Origin: Polytrichum commune
Taxonomy: Eukaryota; Streptophyta; Polytrichopsida; Polytrichales; Polytrichaceae
Reading direction: 5' to 3'
Assembly: GCA_950295325.1 (NCBI GenBank)
Contig: OX485809.1
Location: 14,820,001 to 14,884,000 of the forward strand
Length of the DNA stretch: 64,000 bases
Shown here: positions 34,060 through 46,329 of the stretch, in pieces
Numbering within the stretch: the first letter of the stretch is position 1
How the letters are laid out: the number at the start of each line of letters is the position of its first letter
Notes under the pieces: generated by a model
Told to the model about the DNA's origin: nothing
What the model saw: only the letters and a program-made list of their open reading frames with translations
Databases searched by the model: none
Translations under genes and position numbers: made by a program

Positions 34060-35887
34060 ATGGGGAAGCGGAAGTCGGCCGCGAAGCCGCCGCCGAAGAG
34101 GGGCCAGGAGAAGCTGGCGACCGTCTTCAGTTGCCCGTTTTGCAACCACGACAACAGCGTGGAGTGCCGCATGTGAGTGTTTTTATTTTTATTTTTGGTA
34201 TCCTGGACGAATTGCATTCATGTTTTGTTTTGATCGGCTTTGTTTTTTTCTGCCGTACGGCCTTCTTGCGTTCTGGTGAGGGAACGAATGTCAAAATCAT
34301 GTCAATTGTCCCGCCAGAGTTTTCCGTTCCTAATAGTGGCAAGGGTTTGGAGCTTCGTGGTGCGACCTTCTGCAATTCACGTCTGGATTTTCTTGAATTC
34401 TAGAGGGCATGGAGTAATCTGCTGTTTGCTCGGTCTTCAAAACCCTAGCGGGTTATTTTTACATTGCGATTAAGTGATTGAAGCATAAGGGTATCCTGAA
34501 ACGGGAGCGGTACAGTAAATTAATGTCATTGAGGCGATTCCGTTGGGACAGATTGTTTTGTAATTTATTGCACGATGGCGGTCTCTAAAAATGTGCTAGG
34601 GTTTCATGCGAGGGTTTCATGAGAATTTTCGCAACCCAATCGTTCCGTCATTCTGAAACAAACGCGTTGAAACCTTACTACAGACAAGACGATGGTTAAG
34701 TAATATACTCTGTTACACTGCAGGCCATCCTTGCTGATTGTGTACCGAGCGAATTTCACGCTAATTTTTATTTTTTTCCCTCTGCCGCTTCAGCATATTA
34801 AACAGAAAGTCTCGTTTTGGTTTGAAAATATGTACCAGATTGCAGTGCCTCACGGGATCTGTAACACCGTTAGCAATTTGTGAGATCGGTGGGAGAATTG
34901 CTGGTAGTGTTTCATTGTAATGGGGTTGGGTTTCTTTCGTCGCAATTTTCGCGAGATATTCGTACCGTATAGGGAAGTTTTATTTGGGTTTTAGTTGTCA
35001 CTAGTCAAAGGTGGTAAACAGTTCTGCAAGTGCAAAGTTCAAAACGTATCCTACATCTCTATTTGCAACAGAAATGTCAACCTCAAAGTTCTGATACTTC
35101 AAGACGATCACTACTACTTGAAATCAGTGCAAGCGCCTCAGTGATCATTTGCTTGAATGTCACGCCTTCCTACCTGGGTGCTGTATAATAAGGCAAGTGC
35201 ATTGTTGTCTAACAGGGATCGCAAGAACCAAATTGGAGAGGCATCATGTCGAATTTGCTTGGAGAAGTTCAGCACACCCATTGACGGTATGTGCATGGAG
35301 TTAATTCTGTGTAGTTTAAGACATGAGAGGGTTGTGGTTGGAGGTGGTTTACAATTATATTTTTGTGTTGTAACGTAATATTGAGATATTTAGTCTATTA
35401 TTGTCTATGAAAGATTTGGAAGGAACCATGGTTAAATACATAGTGCTGCCCATGTGATGACTCAAAATACTTTGCATTGGGATTTGCTGCTTAGCTGTTA
35501 GTTTCGTTTCATAAACCTTAAGATGCCTGTAGTTGTCTAAGTTCAGTTGGAGTTGAGCTTTGGTGCATGTAATCAAGCACGGATGTTTCGAGACATTGTT
35601 CTAATGGGATCTTTTCTTTTCTTTGTGATGTTGATGGTGCATCTCTGCAGCTTTGAGCGACCCCATTGACGTGTAAGTCTTTTTCCTTCATGAGACTATG
35701 TTATCCTTTTTATTATCGTTTTTTAGAAATTCAAATACTTCAGACATGGGGTTATATGTTTTTCAATATGGCTATGATGTTCTAAAATTTTTGAGTGTGT
35801 CTAACATTTTCATGGTCTGGTTATTTATCCAGGTATAGTGATTGGATTGATGAGTGCGAGCGTATCAACGGTGGGGCTGAAGCTTAA
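34060..35887 (+). CDS. ELOF1: Transcription elongation factor 1 homolog (ELF1/ELOF1)
   Basis: Four coding exons: 34060-34172, 35216-35286, 35651-35672 and 35833-35887, all with GT-AG introns, give 86 aa. The N-terminus [14 protein letters not shown] is the conserved basic tail. A four-Cys zinc ribbon follows: [12 protein letters not shown] in exon 1 and CRIC in exon 2 (first pair C-x2-C, second C-x2-C). The end DWIDECERI is the family signature. The protein binds RNA polymerase II near the downstream DNA channel and supports elongation and transcription-coupled repair in other eukaryotes. Exon 3 is only 22 nt. The product ends NGGAEA with no acidic tail, which many homologs have. The start is the first ATG after the TATA box in this frame that begins the conserved tail; an upstream in-frame ATG at 33964 is not conserved. 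Confidence 0.95.
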
Positions 35888-36643
35888 TGTTTTCCAGCAA
35901 GTCTTTCTCACCCATCATCTCCAGCAACACGATGCTTTCTCAGATACCCCTGTTCGATTGGTCATTGAGCACTGGTTTTGTAAGCCCTCATCAGTTGCCT
36001 AGACCAAGTTGTAAAAGAGCTAGGTTAGTAGCAATTCAATCGGAGGTTTGTAATCCTGGAAAGTTTTACAAATGATCAGCATGATTGACTGGATCATGGC
36101 TTTTACATGATTCATCTTCACTTGCTTAGCTAGGATGTGTGATGTAGTCCACCAGAGGACATCAGCCAGTGTATAGTTTGAGCTAGACATCTTTTCCCTT
36201 TTTTGCAACTGTATCTTGTGAGGAAAGTACTCACATTGGAATTATACAAAGACCTGCTTGAGACACTTATTTCCATCAAGAGTTATCTGTGTTGTAACTT
36301 CAGCATATGGACAATGATGGGCATAGTCTGATTGTAATTTGGAGCATGGATACAGAATACCACCATCCCAGGCAGTAGTTGTGAGCTGTGGCAATTTTTG
36401 TGTGTGAGCTACTTACCGTTTGAAATCTTTGGGAACCATTTAGTGCCTCGATTACCACTTGTGGTGAAACAATGTGGGGATGAATTAAACACAAATCTAC
36501 AGGAGGAAAGCTTTAGTTTCGATGGTGGAGAGGTATGCTCATATGCAACAATTCCACATTGCTTTGGATTATTGAGTATGGAATTGAAGAGATTCTGTTT
36601 AATGAGCTCATGGTTGTATGAAGTTGGTTGCCAATTGATATTA
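35888..36643. other. ELF1 3' region and unassigned DNA
   Basis: The ELF1 3' UTR should lie in the first few hundred bases. An 83-codon frame at 36398-36649 has no recognisable domain and is not called. Confidence 0.45.
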
Positions 36644-36985
36644 CACTAGATTATGTATGGCGTTTAGTGTCATACGGTATTTTTATGTCACCATGATAAC
36701 TTTTCTAATGACACTTTGGATAAGCAAGTTTACAATTACTATCATCCCAACATACAATTCTGTAATGAAATACTTACAAAGCTTGGTATATTCTACATCC
36801 TAATATTTCTGAAATGAAAATTCGTTATTAATAGTTGACAGTTGGATGAAAAATCACTTAGTAAATGACAAGAATTGCAATATTGTAAATTTACAATGCC
36901 CAATACATTTTGCAAGGAATTACAAATAATGTAAGGTTTACATATAGTGTTGGTGACACTCATCATGTCAGAGGTGGTCATTTCT
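36644..36985 (-). mobile_element. Dispersed element, family A, copy 2
   Basis: It begins CACTAGATTATG, contains TTTAGTGTCATACGGTAT, TATGTCACCATGATAAC and ATGAAAAATCACTTAGT, and ends GCAAGGAATTACAAATAATG and TAGTGTTGGTGACACT. It matches the other family A copies in the minus orientation. Confidence 0.6.
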
Positions 36986-37958
36986 CGAGGAATAATGTTA
37001 TACAAGTGTTGGCGCTTGTGAGATACTTAAGGTAGGTTCATACTAGGTTCCAAGACCAAAGAACCTCCAAAATCAAGTGATCCTATCACTTGAGTGCGAA
37101 TTTATGGACCCGAGGAGTTTACAATAGGGTTTAGGTCCAAGATATTTATAATTTTGGAAGTGGCATTAATGTAGCATTATTTTACCACCAAATCTTGGCA
37201 GTCCGCACTCAAGCAAATACTCCTCCTCCTAGTTTGAGAAACCAATCTTCAAGCTTGGGTCCAATGTTGAGTCCCTAAAGTAAGGTTCATTAATCTTTTA
37301 AATGCTCATGCAACCTAAAATGAATCGCCACCTAATATTTTGACGGGGGTTTGTGACCCACTAAGGTGGCAATCTACATGGATGGAAGATAATTACTGGT
37401 GTAGGGTGCCGCCCACTACTATGTTGACCAAAATAACATATAAAAAACTCATGCTCCAAGCATGTAAGATTTTTTGTTACTTTGAAATTATTTGTTTTGG
37501 GAGGCGGTCCCATGAGTTGCCCTAATTTAGGAGCCGATATCTTTCACACATGATGTCCAATTTGGGTGGTTTTGTATAGATAAAATAGATCTTATACCCA
37601 TTCCACAAGGTTTTTCCATTCCACCAACATGAACTTGTGATTCTAAAACAAATAGATTGTGCACACCCCTTTCTCAAACTTTAACTTCTCTTTAGGATTA
37701 TGCTAGCCATCGATCTTGGTCTTTGGGTAGAAAGAAAGCAAACTTCCACGTGGATGGGATGCCAATTTTTTTGTTATCTAGTGGGCTTCTCTGACTTGGT
37801 CGGTGGATGGAAGTGTGCGGCCTTCAAAGAACTAGAAAAAAACCTTTTCAAATTCATTAGTACAGATGTGAAGCTTGGAATGAGCCAATGGCATGTGGAT
37901 TCCAGAAAATATTGATTAATTTGCAGGAGTTGTAAGAAAATAAGCATGCCATAGTAAA
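36986..37958. other. Intergenic DNA with a repeat remnant
   Basis: 37195-37290 resembles the inverted-repeat element at 31.9-32.5 kb. A 71-codon frame at 37700-37915 has no known domain. No gene is supported. Confidence 0.4.
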
Positions 37959-39058
37959 GGCCCATCCCCACATGGCTTTACTAAATAACCAATGTTTTTC
38001 TTAAACATTGGGTAAAGTTCTCTTGGTTATGGCAGAGGCACTGCGGCTATCATGGTGCACCTGCAAGAACTTGCTCCAAAGATTGTTAAGTAGGTATTAG
38101 TTAAGTAGTTTTCAAACATGTTCATTGTTTTATCTACCAACCAATGATATGTTAAGTAGTTTTCATAGTTTTCGAAGCAAGGTCAAATGCCTTACCACTT
38201 ATCTACTTGACCATCGTTTTTTTTTGTTTTGTTAATGGAGCTCCTTGTGTCCTCATAGCTAAAAGTAGAGCAACCATTCACAAGGGCTCGAGGCGACACT
38301 TTTAAAGGTCCTACATTAAAGGTCCCTCATTTCTAGGTACTGATGGGAGGGTCGGTGCTTAAGGCTTAAAACCTTCGCTTTTAAACCGTGCCACGTCCTT
38401 TGCCAACTAGGTTCGGGATTATGTAGCGTGGATGGTGTGAAGGTCATATTTTTCAAACAAACTTTTAGGCTAAGTGTAGTTATGCTAAAATTAGCCGAGA
38501 AGGGGGCATAAGCCCCCTAGGTATTGAAATTGAATCCTATCATGCCTCCTTCCCACCTGATTTTAGCTTAGTCCAAAAGTTTCTTCCAAAAACATGGCCT
38601 TCACACCATTGATGCTATCTAGTCCCAAGCCTAGTTGGCAAAGGACGTGGCATGGTTTCAAAGTTGAGGTTTTAACCCTCAAGCACCGACCCTCCCATCA
38701 ATACCTAGAAATGAGGCAAGAATGTAGGACATTTAAAAGTGTCACTTCCGGCCCTTGTGATTGGTTGCTTTTAGTCTTAGTTACGAAGGTACGAGGAGCT
38801 TCATTGACAAAACCAATGGTAAGATAAGGCATTTGGAGATGGGATAAATATCATCCTACATGTCATTGCTCGATAAATAAAACAATGAACATGTGTGAAA
38901 GGTACTCAACTAAAACCTACTTAAAAATCTCCGGAGCAAGTTCTTATAATCGGTTTAGGGTTTAGGGTTAGCTAGGTGCCTCCGCTATAACTGTGAGAGC
39001 TTTACTAAGTTTCTAGTAAAGACTTTGGTTTTTTGGTAAACCCATGTGGGGATGGGCC
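37959..39058. mobile_element. 1.1-kb near-perfect-length foldback element upstream of POLD2
   Basis: The two halves are inverted copies of each other. The left half (37959 to about 38495) runs GGCCCATCCCCACATGG, GCAAGAACTTGCTCC, TTAAGTAGGT, ACATGTTCATTGTTTTAT, ACACTTTTAAA, GATGGGAGGGTCGGTGCTT, GCCACGTCCTTTGCCAAC and TGGTGTGAAGG. The right half (about 38545-39058) gives the same landmarks reversed. The spacer holds a smaller inverted pair, AGCCGAGAAGGGGGC and GCCCCCTAGG. Arms of ~510-540 bp with substitutions and small indels indicate an aged long-TIR element. No transposase. Confidence 0.85.
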
Positions 39059-39315
39059 ATTTTGGCTTCCCGGACTTTAAAATCATTTTCATTCATTCAT
39101 TGAGATGGATGAACTTGCGAGATATAGATGACATCCAGCTGAAAACGTTCCCGCCCTATTCTGAGTCTCTTGCTTCAGCGTCGACATGTTTCCCGTCCGC
39201 TTCTTCAACGATCGACACCCACTCCGCGCTTTCTTCAATCTCTCCTTCGGCATTTACACCACCATTGTGTGGCAAATTATCAGCTGCTCCCACTTGAATA
39301 TTTGCGCCTATAGGC
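39059..39315 (+). promoter_or_regulatory. POLD2 promoter and 5' UTR
   Basis: Only about 260 bp separate the foldback element from the POLD2 ATG, so the core promoter must lie here or inside the foldback arm. An open frame from 39046 on the same strand is in a different frame, has no conserved domain and is not called. No clear TATA box was found. Confidence 0.4.
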
Positions 39316-42300
39316 ATGGACATGGAGGTGGATCCTCCGGCGCTCTCTCGCAAACAGGCCAACTACACATGCCAAGTATGTTTTTCCCCTGTTTCCTCTT
39401 CTCCTTCTGGATGTTTATAGCTCTGTAAATTAGTGCCCCGAGGATTACTGAAAATTTTCCGTGCTTGCAACAGGATGAGAAATACGGATTGAGTATGCAG
39501 AGATACAAAGGGCAGCAGTATAGTCAGCTCTACTTTTTTCGCATTCACACCATTCGCCAGTTTCTCACTCCGCTTGCGCGAGAGCGTTGGCCATCGCTTC
39601 CAGGTTCGTCTCTCAAGCAACGAGGTGGACATTATTCCAAGCATTTGTGTTCTGAAATTAAAAATTAGGGACTCATTTTGTGAAAGAAGCATGGCTATTT
39701 GAAGGCGATGTCAAATGGATTCTAGTGTGTGATTACAATTTTAATTATCATGGATGAATTTTCCGCAATAATTTTGGTTAGACATGTCGAGGTGGCTGAC
39801 CTTTTGCAGCACTAGATATTGACATGATGCATGTTGTTTATTTATCGTCAGTGTGCAATGTCTTAGCGTTGGAGGAGGGTAAACAATGCATTGTTATTGG
39901 AACTCTTTACAAGCAAATGCAGCTGAAACCATCCGTGCTTGACGAATATTCGAAAGAGGTAGTCTGGAATTCAACCATGTCTTTCACACAGAATTGTAAT
40001 GGCATGTGATTAGAATTTGGCTATCAGAGAACTGATGGCAGAACGCATGGAAGAAAATTTTGTAGTTACTTTATTTTTTGACGTAGATCATAAACCTTTC
40101 ATTAATAAAGCTGTGAAGTGGTCTAAGATGGGTACACAATGTAGGGTAGTGTAGATTGCATATCTCTTGAGTCCAACACTTCCAGCGTGTTATTTTCTCA
40201 GAGGTTTGCAAATGCCATGCCTTTCTAAGCAGCAGATGACACATTCATGTCATGCATATAAGAAACACTGTACTAATGTAGTTATTTTCATATTTTACTC
40301 TATTTGTGCAGAGAATTGTGGTACCTCTAGCAACTCCAAGTAAGTTTACACATAATGATGACTACTTAGTTCTGGAAGATGAAAGTGGGCGTGTGAAATT
40401 GATTGGAGGTGCAATTTCTGCTGCTCCATATGTGACAGGTATGTCCTGCATTAATGCTAATATTTTTCAACAGTATTCATTTGAATCTGAAGTGTGTATC
40501 TGATCTTAAAGTACATCAGAAAATCTTGAGTACACTTTGATGTCCACTTCATTATATTGCAAGCTGTTACATTCACCTCCCTCTTCCCTTTCATGGCAAT
40601 AATTCTACTGTTATTTGTGTAAAGTGAAGAATCAGCTTGCATTGTAAAACCTAATTTGGTTACCTTGCAACATTCTGTAAATACTTCGATGGATAGTGTG
40701 CTTGGTAACTAGGGACACGACTTGGATACATACCAACCTGATCTCTTCAGCAGCAACTTCTATTACTGCATTGACATCTTGTTACAGGGGTTGTGGTTGC
40801 TGTCTGTGGTCAGGAGGAAAAAGATGGCGAGTTCCTTGTCAAGGAAGTCCTGGAGGCTGGGCTGCCACCACAGAAACCCTTGCCTGCTGACTCCAACACA
40901 GGTTAGCATTGTCGGTATTTAGTAGAGGCACTTTGAAGAACAGAGTACTTGGTGCAACTATATGAAAGAAACAGAGAAATTGTGTAACAAGCAGTTATTT
41001 GTGAGCAGTCAACTAGATGTGACCAATGTCTTGGGACTCAATCAAATACCATGTATTTCTTAAGCAGATACCTGCACTTGGTGCAAAGGGGGAAAATGTA
41101 ACCAATTTTCTCACCCTTCCTTTGATTGTTGGAAAGACATTGAATATGATGGTTGTCCTTGCTAATCTACAATTTCAGCAGGTGATGATAAGTTCGTCTT
41201 ATTTGCATCTGGCCTGAAAATTGGAGGCCAGACAACCAATCCACTGGAGTTGCAACTCCTCCTCGATCACCTAACTGGTCATCTTGGTGAAGAGCAGGTT
41301 GTCCTTCTTGCCTACATAATTAACAAACCTCTAACTCAAATATGATGTGATGACTAAAGAGAGTGTCCAAAAGTTGCTTGAAAATCTGGAACCTATTTTA
41401 TCATAATATATGTTCTTCTTTGTGTTCCCACCCTCTAGCATATATGTTGCATACTCAATGTATATCATGGTAGTGATATAACTTGAACCTCTGCAGTCTT
41501 TATTCAGACTTTCTGAAGCAACTATTGACAGACATATTTTCAATACAGGAGCAAAGTCTGAGCTCACAGATAGTACGTGCTGTTATTGCTGGTGGCTCCC
41601 TTGACTTGCAAACCAGCATATCAAGTGGGCAGGTACGTTTTGTGTTGACCAGAATTGTCCTATTCAGTGCAAGTAGCTTTCTGCTGATCCACATGGTCAT
41701 GTGAATATTATAGCCACCGTTCTGACAAGACTAGACAAGCTGTATTTTGATGCCTTCAAATGTAAGATATAGAGACTGTCAGTACTCTCTCTTTCTGTCT
41801 ACTCTTGCAGAGACAACAATTTATGGAAATCAATACCTCTGTCCCCAATCTTGCTAGTCCAAAGAATCTCCACCCTTAACATGGTCATACATATGTATCT
41901 TCGTGCAGCCACTGTCAGCCAAGGACCAAGGCAAGCTTGTGGAACCAGTGAAAGAACTCGATCTCGCACTTACTCAGGTGCCCATTTCTCTAACCCGTTA
42001 GGAAAGTTGCTTTCCAGGCAAGTTGAAGACTTCATTTTCTTTGTGTGTACTATCAATCCAAGTTCCACATCTTCCAACTATAATAAATACACCAATTAAC
42101 TATGGGTTGGAAAAACTGCATGAGCCAATGATAATAAGCATTCAAGCGGCCCTCATGGGATAGTTGTGTCTTAAGCACAAGAGTGTCACTTGCATCTATA
42201 TATATATGGTGTGGATCTTGTTACAAGTGTGGGTCATACTAAATGGTATTTCTGGTGTGGCTTAGGAGAATAGATCAGGTTATAAGCTGAGGTGTCTATG

Positions 42301-43793
42301 TCTCATGTCATATGGACCTCTATTGGTAATTTTTTTTTCTTTTCTGGATTGAACCATCAGCTTGCAGCAGCCATGCCAGTGGATATTATGCCTGGAGTTA
42401 ATGACCCAGCCAACTTCTCCCTTCCACAACAGGTGCTAACATGACATTGCCTTTGTTTTACTTCTGTACTTTGTTTGATTCGGCATATTTAGTTGCAATG
42501 TGAGTGCAGCACAGATATGACTGCGAATGGTCATGCTTAACTTCTGTTTTTATTTTTGTTGCTACTTAACCGTGTTTTTATTCTAAAAGGCGTTGCAACA
42601 TATTCCTGGCAGTTTTTTCCCCTCTAATTGGTGAGTTGAGATGCCTATCCATGCTGATAGATTTTTTCTTGTTCTTTTGCATACCAGCCACTTCACAGGT
42701 GCTTATTTCCAGGTGCTACTATGTACAATACTTTCATCTCAGCCACAAACCCTCACCAATTTGAGATCGATGGTGCCCTGTAAGTTCAAAAATTGTCTCA
42801 CCTTGAGCTGCAGAGAGTACGAAAAGTTAGTGTTCTTCATTACAAAAAAAATTATGTTTGTTTTGATAGGTGAGCATCTTAAATTCTGTGCTTTTTACAT
42901 GGTGCAAAACTTCTCTGACTTGTGTAGTTTTAAAAGAAGCCTGACATTGTAACCTGGAGAGCAGGTTTCTAGGAACATCAGGTCAAAACATTGATGACTT
43001 GGACAAATACTCAGAGGCTACTGATCGACTCGACTTCATGGAACGGACACTCCTCTGGCGACATTTGGCACCCACAGCACCTGATACTCTAGGTTCCATC
43101 TGTTGCCTTTAGTGTTGTCCTCTTGATGCTGATCTTGTATCATTTGTTTAGGCATTACTAGCAAGCGTGGAAAGATATTGTCTGAATTGAATACATGAAT
43201 AATCGTTCATTTGACATGTGTGGATGAACAGGATGTTATCCTTTTACGGATAGAGATCCATTTATTTTGGACACATGTCCACACGTCTACTTCTGTGGCA
43301 ATCAACCACAGTATGCATCTCGAATTATCACTGGTAGATATCTACTCTCTCCTTTCCACTGCACTGAAGAGTAGATTCACAATCAAGGGATGCCTTTGTT
43401 ATATGAACGGAGCAATATCATGTTTTTCTATGGAGCTTGTCTTGAAAGCATATTGACAGGTATAAAATTGTTCCTTTGAATTGCAGGGACATCAGGGAAA
43501 AAAGTTTTACTCCTCTGCATTCCTAAATTCCATGAATCAAGTACAGCTGTTCTTGTGAGTTTTTAATGCTTTGCACAAATGTACTGAAAGTTATGCAGAG
43601 CAGCTGTCCTGTTTTTGAAAGTAGACCCAATAAGAGAAGCAAACAGTTGATGTATATGTATTTTTAGCTTAAATTTCCGTCTGCTGAATAGAGGCATAAG
43701 ATGACATAGGAGTGTGCCAATGTTGTGCAGGTGAACTTGAAAACGTGGGACTGCCATTGTCTAAAGTTCTCAACAAATTCACTTCAACCATGA
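39316..43793 (+). CDS. POLD2: DNA polymerase delta small (B) subunit
   Basis: Fifteen coding exons: 39316-39375, 39474-39603, 39852-39958, 40312-40438, 40788-40901, 41182-41297, 41549-41632, 41909-41977, 42361-42432, 42590-42630, 42699-42779, 42965-43092, 43232-43333, 43487-43554, 43731-43793. They total 1362 nt (453 aa), near the family's usual ~440. All introns are GT-AG and reading phase is kept throughout. Landmarks are [11 protein letters not shown] near the start, [10 protein letters not shown] (OB-fold part), [25 protein letters not shown] (inactive phosphoesterase motif), [12 protein letters not shown] and [10 protein letters not shown]. This subunit links catalytic p125 to the rest of the replicative polymerase delta in the nucleus and is not itself a nuclease. 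An in-frame stop at 39295 fixes the start at ATG 39316 (or Met3). Exon 10 adds about ten residues between LPQQ and CLFPG compared with homologs as I remember them. Confidence 0.95.
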
Positions 43794-45735
43794 AAGAAGC
43801 AGTGCTTGTAATGTGGATTGTAGGTAGTAGCACAGAAGACAAGAGTGGGATGGTAATTTTTATTTTATTTTAAATTTTTGACTGTAAATCAGCTTGATCT
43901 AATTTGTTCTGGACGTCCTAGCAAGTTGAATAGGATGTCTTCATGACTGATGTACTTGTCTCCAACCTTTGAGTACAGACAAGTTAACGTACACAAGCTT
44001 TTGGTCAAGAGCCGATCACAAAATAGTCATGAAGGATTTTGGAAGAGAAAGTAGTAGAGGGAGGCCTTCGAGATGGTGCATGACTTCTTGAAATGCATGA
44101 TATTGCTCACATGTATTTGATACCCAAATATCTTTTATAAGAAACTGGGCCTAGCAATGGAAGTTTAACATGGTCAAGAACCACAAGGGGCTCCCAGAAT
44201 TTGGAATCTCATGATGATCATATCGAACTCAAGTCCTATTCAAATGAAACATATGAAGAGCTGTTATTCAACAAGACTCCACTCACCTGATTTTAGCTAA
44301 CACATTTGAATGCAGTAAGCCCTTGAAGACTCTTCCAATGATATCGTGCTGAAATAAACGAAATGAAAGGCTTATTTGCCTCCTCTAGACAAGCTATCAC
44401 CCACCAAATTGCACCCAATGATGTGAACATAACAGCAGGTGGGTAATTTACCAAAGGAATGAACTTTACAAAAGGCAAGAGTCCACCTTAACCTTAAATC
44501 AACTGGATTGTGGGTCTCCCGTGGTACATGGCTAATGCTATCAAGTACTAACTTGTTCTAAATCACCTACACTGATATGTGCAATTTCGTTGCCCACACT
44601 AATTTATCAAAATTTCACACTATTTCGAATATCAGTTACTGTACACCAGTAACAAAATGCAGAATTGCACACATCAATGTTGTTCATCAAGCAAAACTGT
44701 ATGGACCCATCCATGCACATGACACATCACCCTAACATGGTCCTTCCATCTTTCCGAAACAGTGGTGCAACAGCCACCATCACTGCCACATTGTCCGTTG
44801 TATGGTGGATAAGTAGCAATCAGTACCTTGGAATTAGAATGGAGCATGAATAAATACACCATATCAACATTGGCAAGATCCATGTCAATGCAGGTGCAAT
44901 CATAACAAATGGCATGGTGACAATATCTCATGGCAAGTCATATTGTGCAATGCACACCGGTGACAATGGTGACTCTGCACAATTTAAGTCGAAACCAATT
45001 CCAATCTTTTTCATTACAAGGTCTATCAAAGTCTGTTAAAACGTCACTGTCAATTCCTGATCTCGTTCGAGGTATATAACAGGAAATTGCTCCAATGACT
45101 GCTCTACTACAAACATGGTGGCAGTGCTCATATTAGTGTTGCAATGAAACTCTTGCAAATGGTAGAATACTTGCACTTCCATTGATATTCACCAGGCACA
45201 TAGGATCATTGTTGCAATTATTATGCTTGCTCATACTCTTTACCTAAAATTGAAAGGCAGAAATATGGAATGATGAACAAGGGACAGAAAAGAACAATCC
45301 AGGCATCCCATCAAAGCAAAATTGCACCATTATCTGACACTGGCCACAGAAAACAACCAGGCACAGCCAAATAATACATTCAAAGAGTTTTATGATGATT
45401 TCACGCTAGCTTCCTGCCACAGCATTATTCATTCACTGCATGTTTGAAGTGCACAATAAACTGCATGTGTGGCAAGGTTCACGACAACTGGTATTGAAAG
45501 CTAATGACAAGGTAATTCTTCAAGGATGGCTCTTGTAAATGAGATGGTGCTGGTTAATATCAAATCGGAGAAACACTAAACACCTAGAAATGTACTGCAA
45601 TTGTTGAAGGGAAAATCTGGCAACCTCCTGGTAGTTGCTTGCTGCACATTTCACTTGCTCTGATATTTCTGCTGGCCTCTGAAAGCCTGTCTGAAGTCAC
45701 GGCAGGTTTCTGAACCATATGTTCAAATAACCAGT
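43794..45735. other. Convergent intergenic region between POLD2 and the PLAC8 gene
   Basis: It holds the 3' ends of both genes. Short frames (44293-44478, 44665-44853, 44674-44931) overlap on both strands and show no domain. No repeat end was recognised. Confidence 0.45.
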
Positions 45736-46329
45736 TCAGTACCTGGACATTTCTTGCTGGGGAGGGGGCACAGTCTCACGAGGATTGATCTTACCATCTC
45801 TCTTGTCGAGCTCCAACTTGTGCTGTGTCTGGATGCAAGCACACACTGTGCAGTAAGAGATATCCGCAATACGATCAGTAACAATGGCGGCATCATCAAT
45901 GAACGGCACATTGGTGACCGCTGCCAAAATCCAGCAGAGACAGTTCAGGTACTGTGCGAAGAACATGCTGGCTATGATGCAATTGTCGCATTTTGTGTTT
46001 TGGATTTGCAGCGCATCCTGGAGCATGAAGCGAGTTGCAGATACTGCCAATGTGAAACACATGGTGACTTCCAAAACGGCACAGAGCTGGGGGCACTTCG
46101 CTTCCCCACATGAACCACTGCAAGGCATACCTCCTCCACAGCACTGGTAGCGGGACCAGTCATTGTACAACACTCGGCCTCGCAATCCATAGGCAGCACA
46201 GCAAGGGCACCACATACTGTAACAGCAGTACAATGGGTCCTCCAGGGGGGTTCTCAGCAGCTCTGAATGCCACATGTTTGGAAGTTGCTTCCGGGCCTCA
46301 TACACATGCATGTTCTTTGAGGATGCCAT
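45736..46329 (-). CDS. PLAC8 motif-containing Cys-rich protein
   Basis: The product is 197 aa in one coding exon. The PLAC8 core starts near residue 34: CCYSMWCPCCAAYGLRGR with the C-C-x4-C-P-C pattern, then RYQCCGGGMPCSGSCGEAK and CPQLCAVLE. A hydrophobic stretch follows (VTMCFTLAVSATRF) and a second near CDNCIIASMFFAQYLNC, then YCTVCACIQTQHK. Plants have a conserved small PLAC8 group with this RYxCC and PCSGxCGE layout; function is poorly known. Better-studied PLAC8 relatives act in metal handling and organ size at membranes. A TTTTCAG just 5' of the ATG looks like an acceptor, so the leader probably contains an intron reaching back to the GC-rich region near 47.3-47.5 kb. Confidence 0.92.
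   Translation of the reverse strand: MASSKNMHVYEARKQLPNMWHSELLRTPLEDPLYCCYSMWCPCCAAYGLRGRVLYNDWSRYQCCGGGMPCSGSCGEAKCPQLCAVLEVTMCFTLAVSATRFMLQDALQIQNTKCDNCIIASMFFAQYLNCLCWILAAVTNVPFIDDAAIVTDRIADISYCTVCACIQTQHKLELDKRDGKINPRETVPPPQQEMSRY

Noticed and set aside
37959-39058. Assembly artefact (inverted duplication)
   Set aside because: The arms differ by many substitutions and indels, which an artefact would not show.
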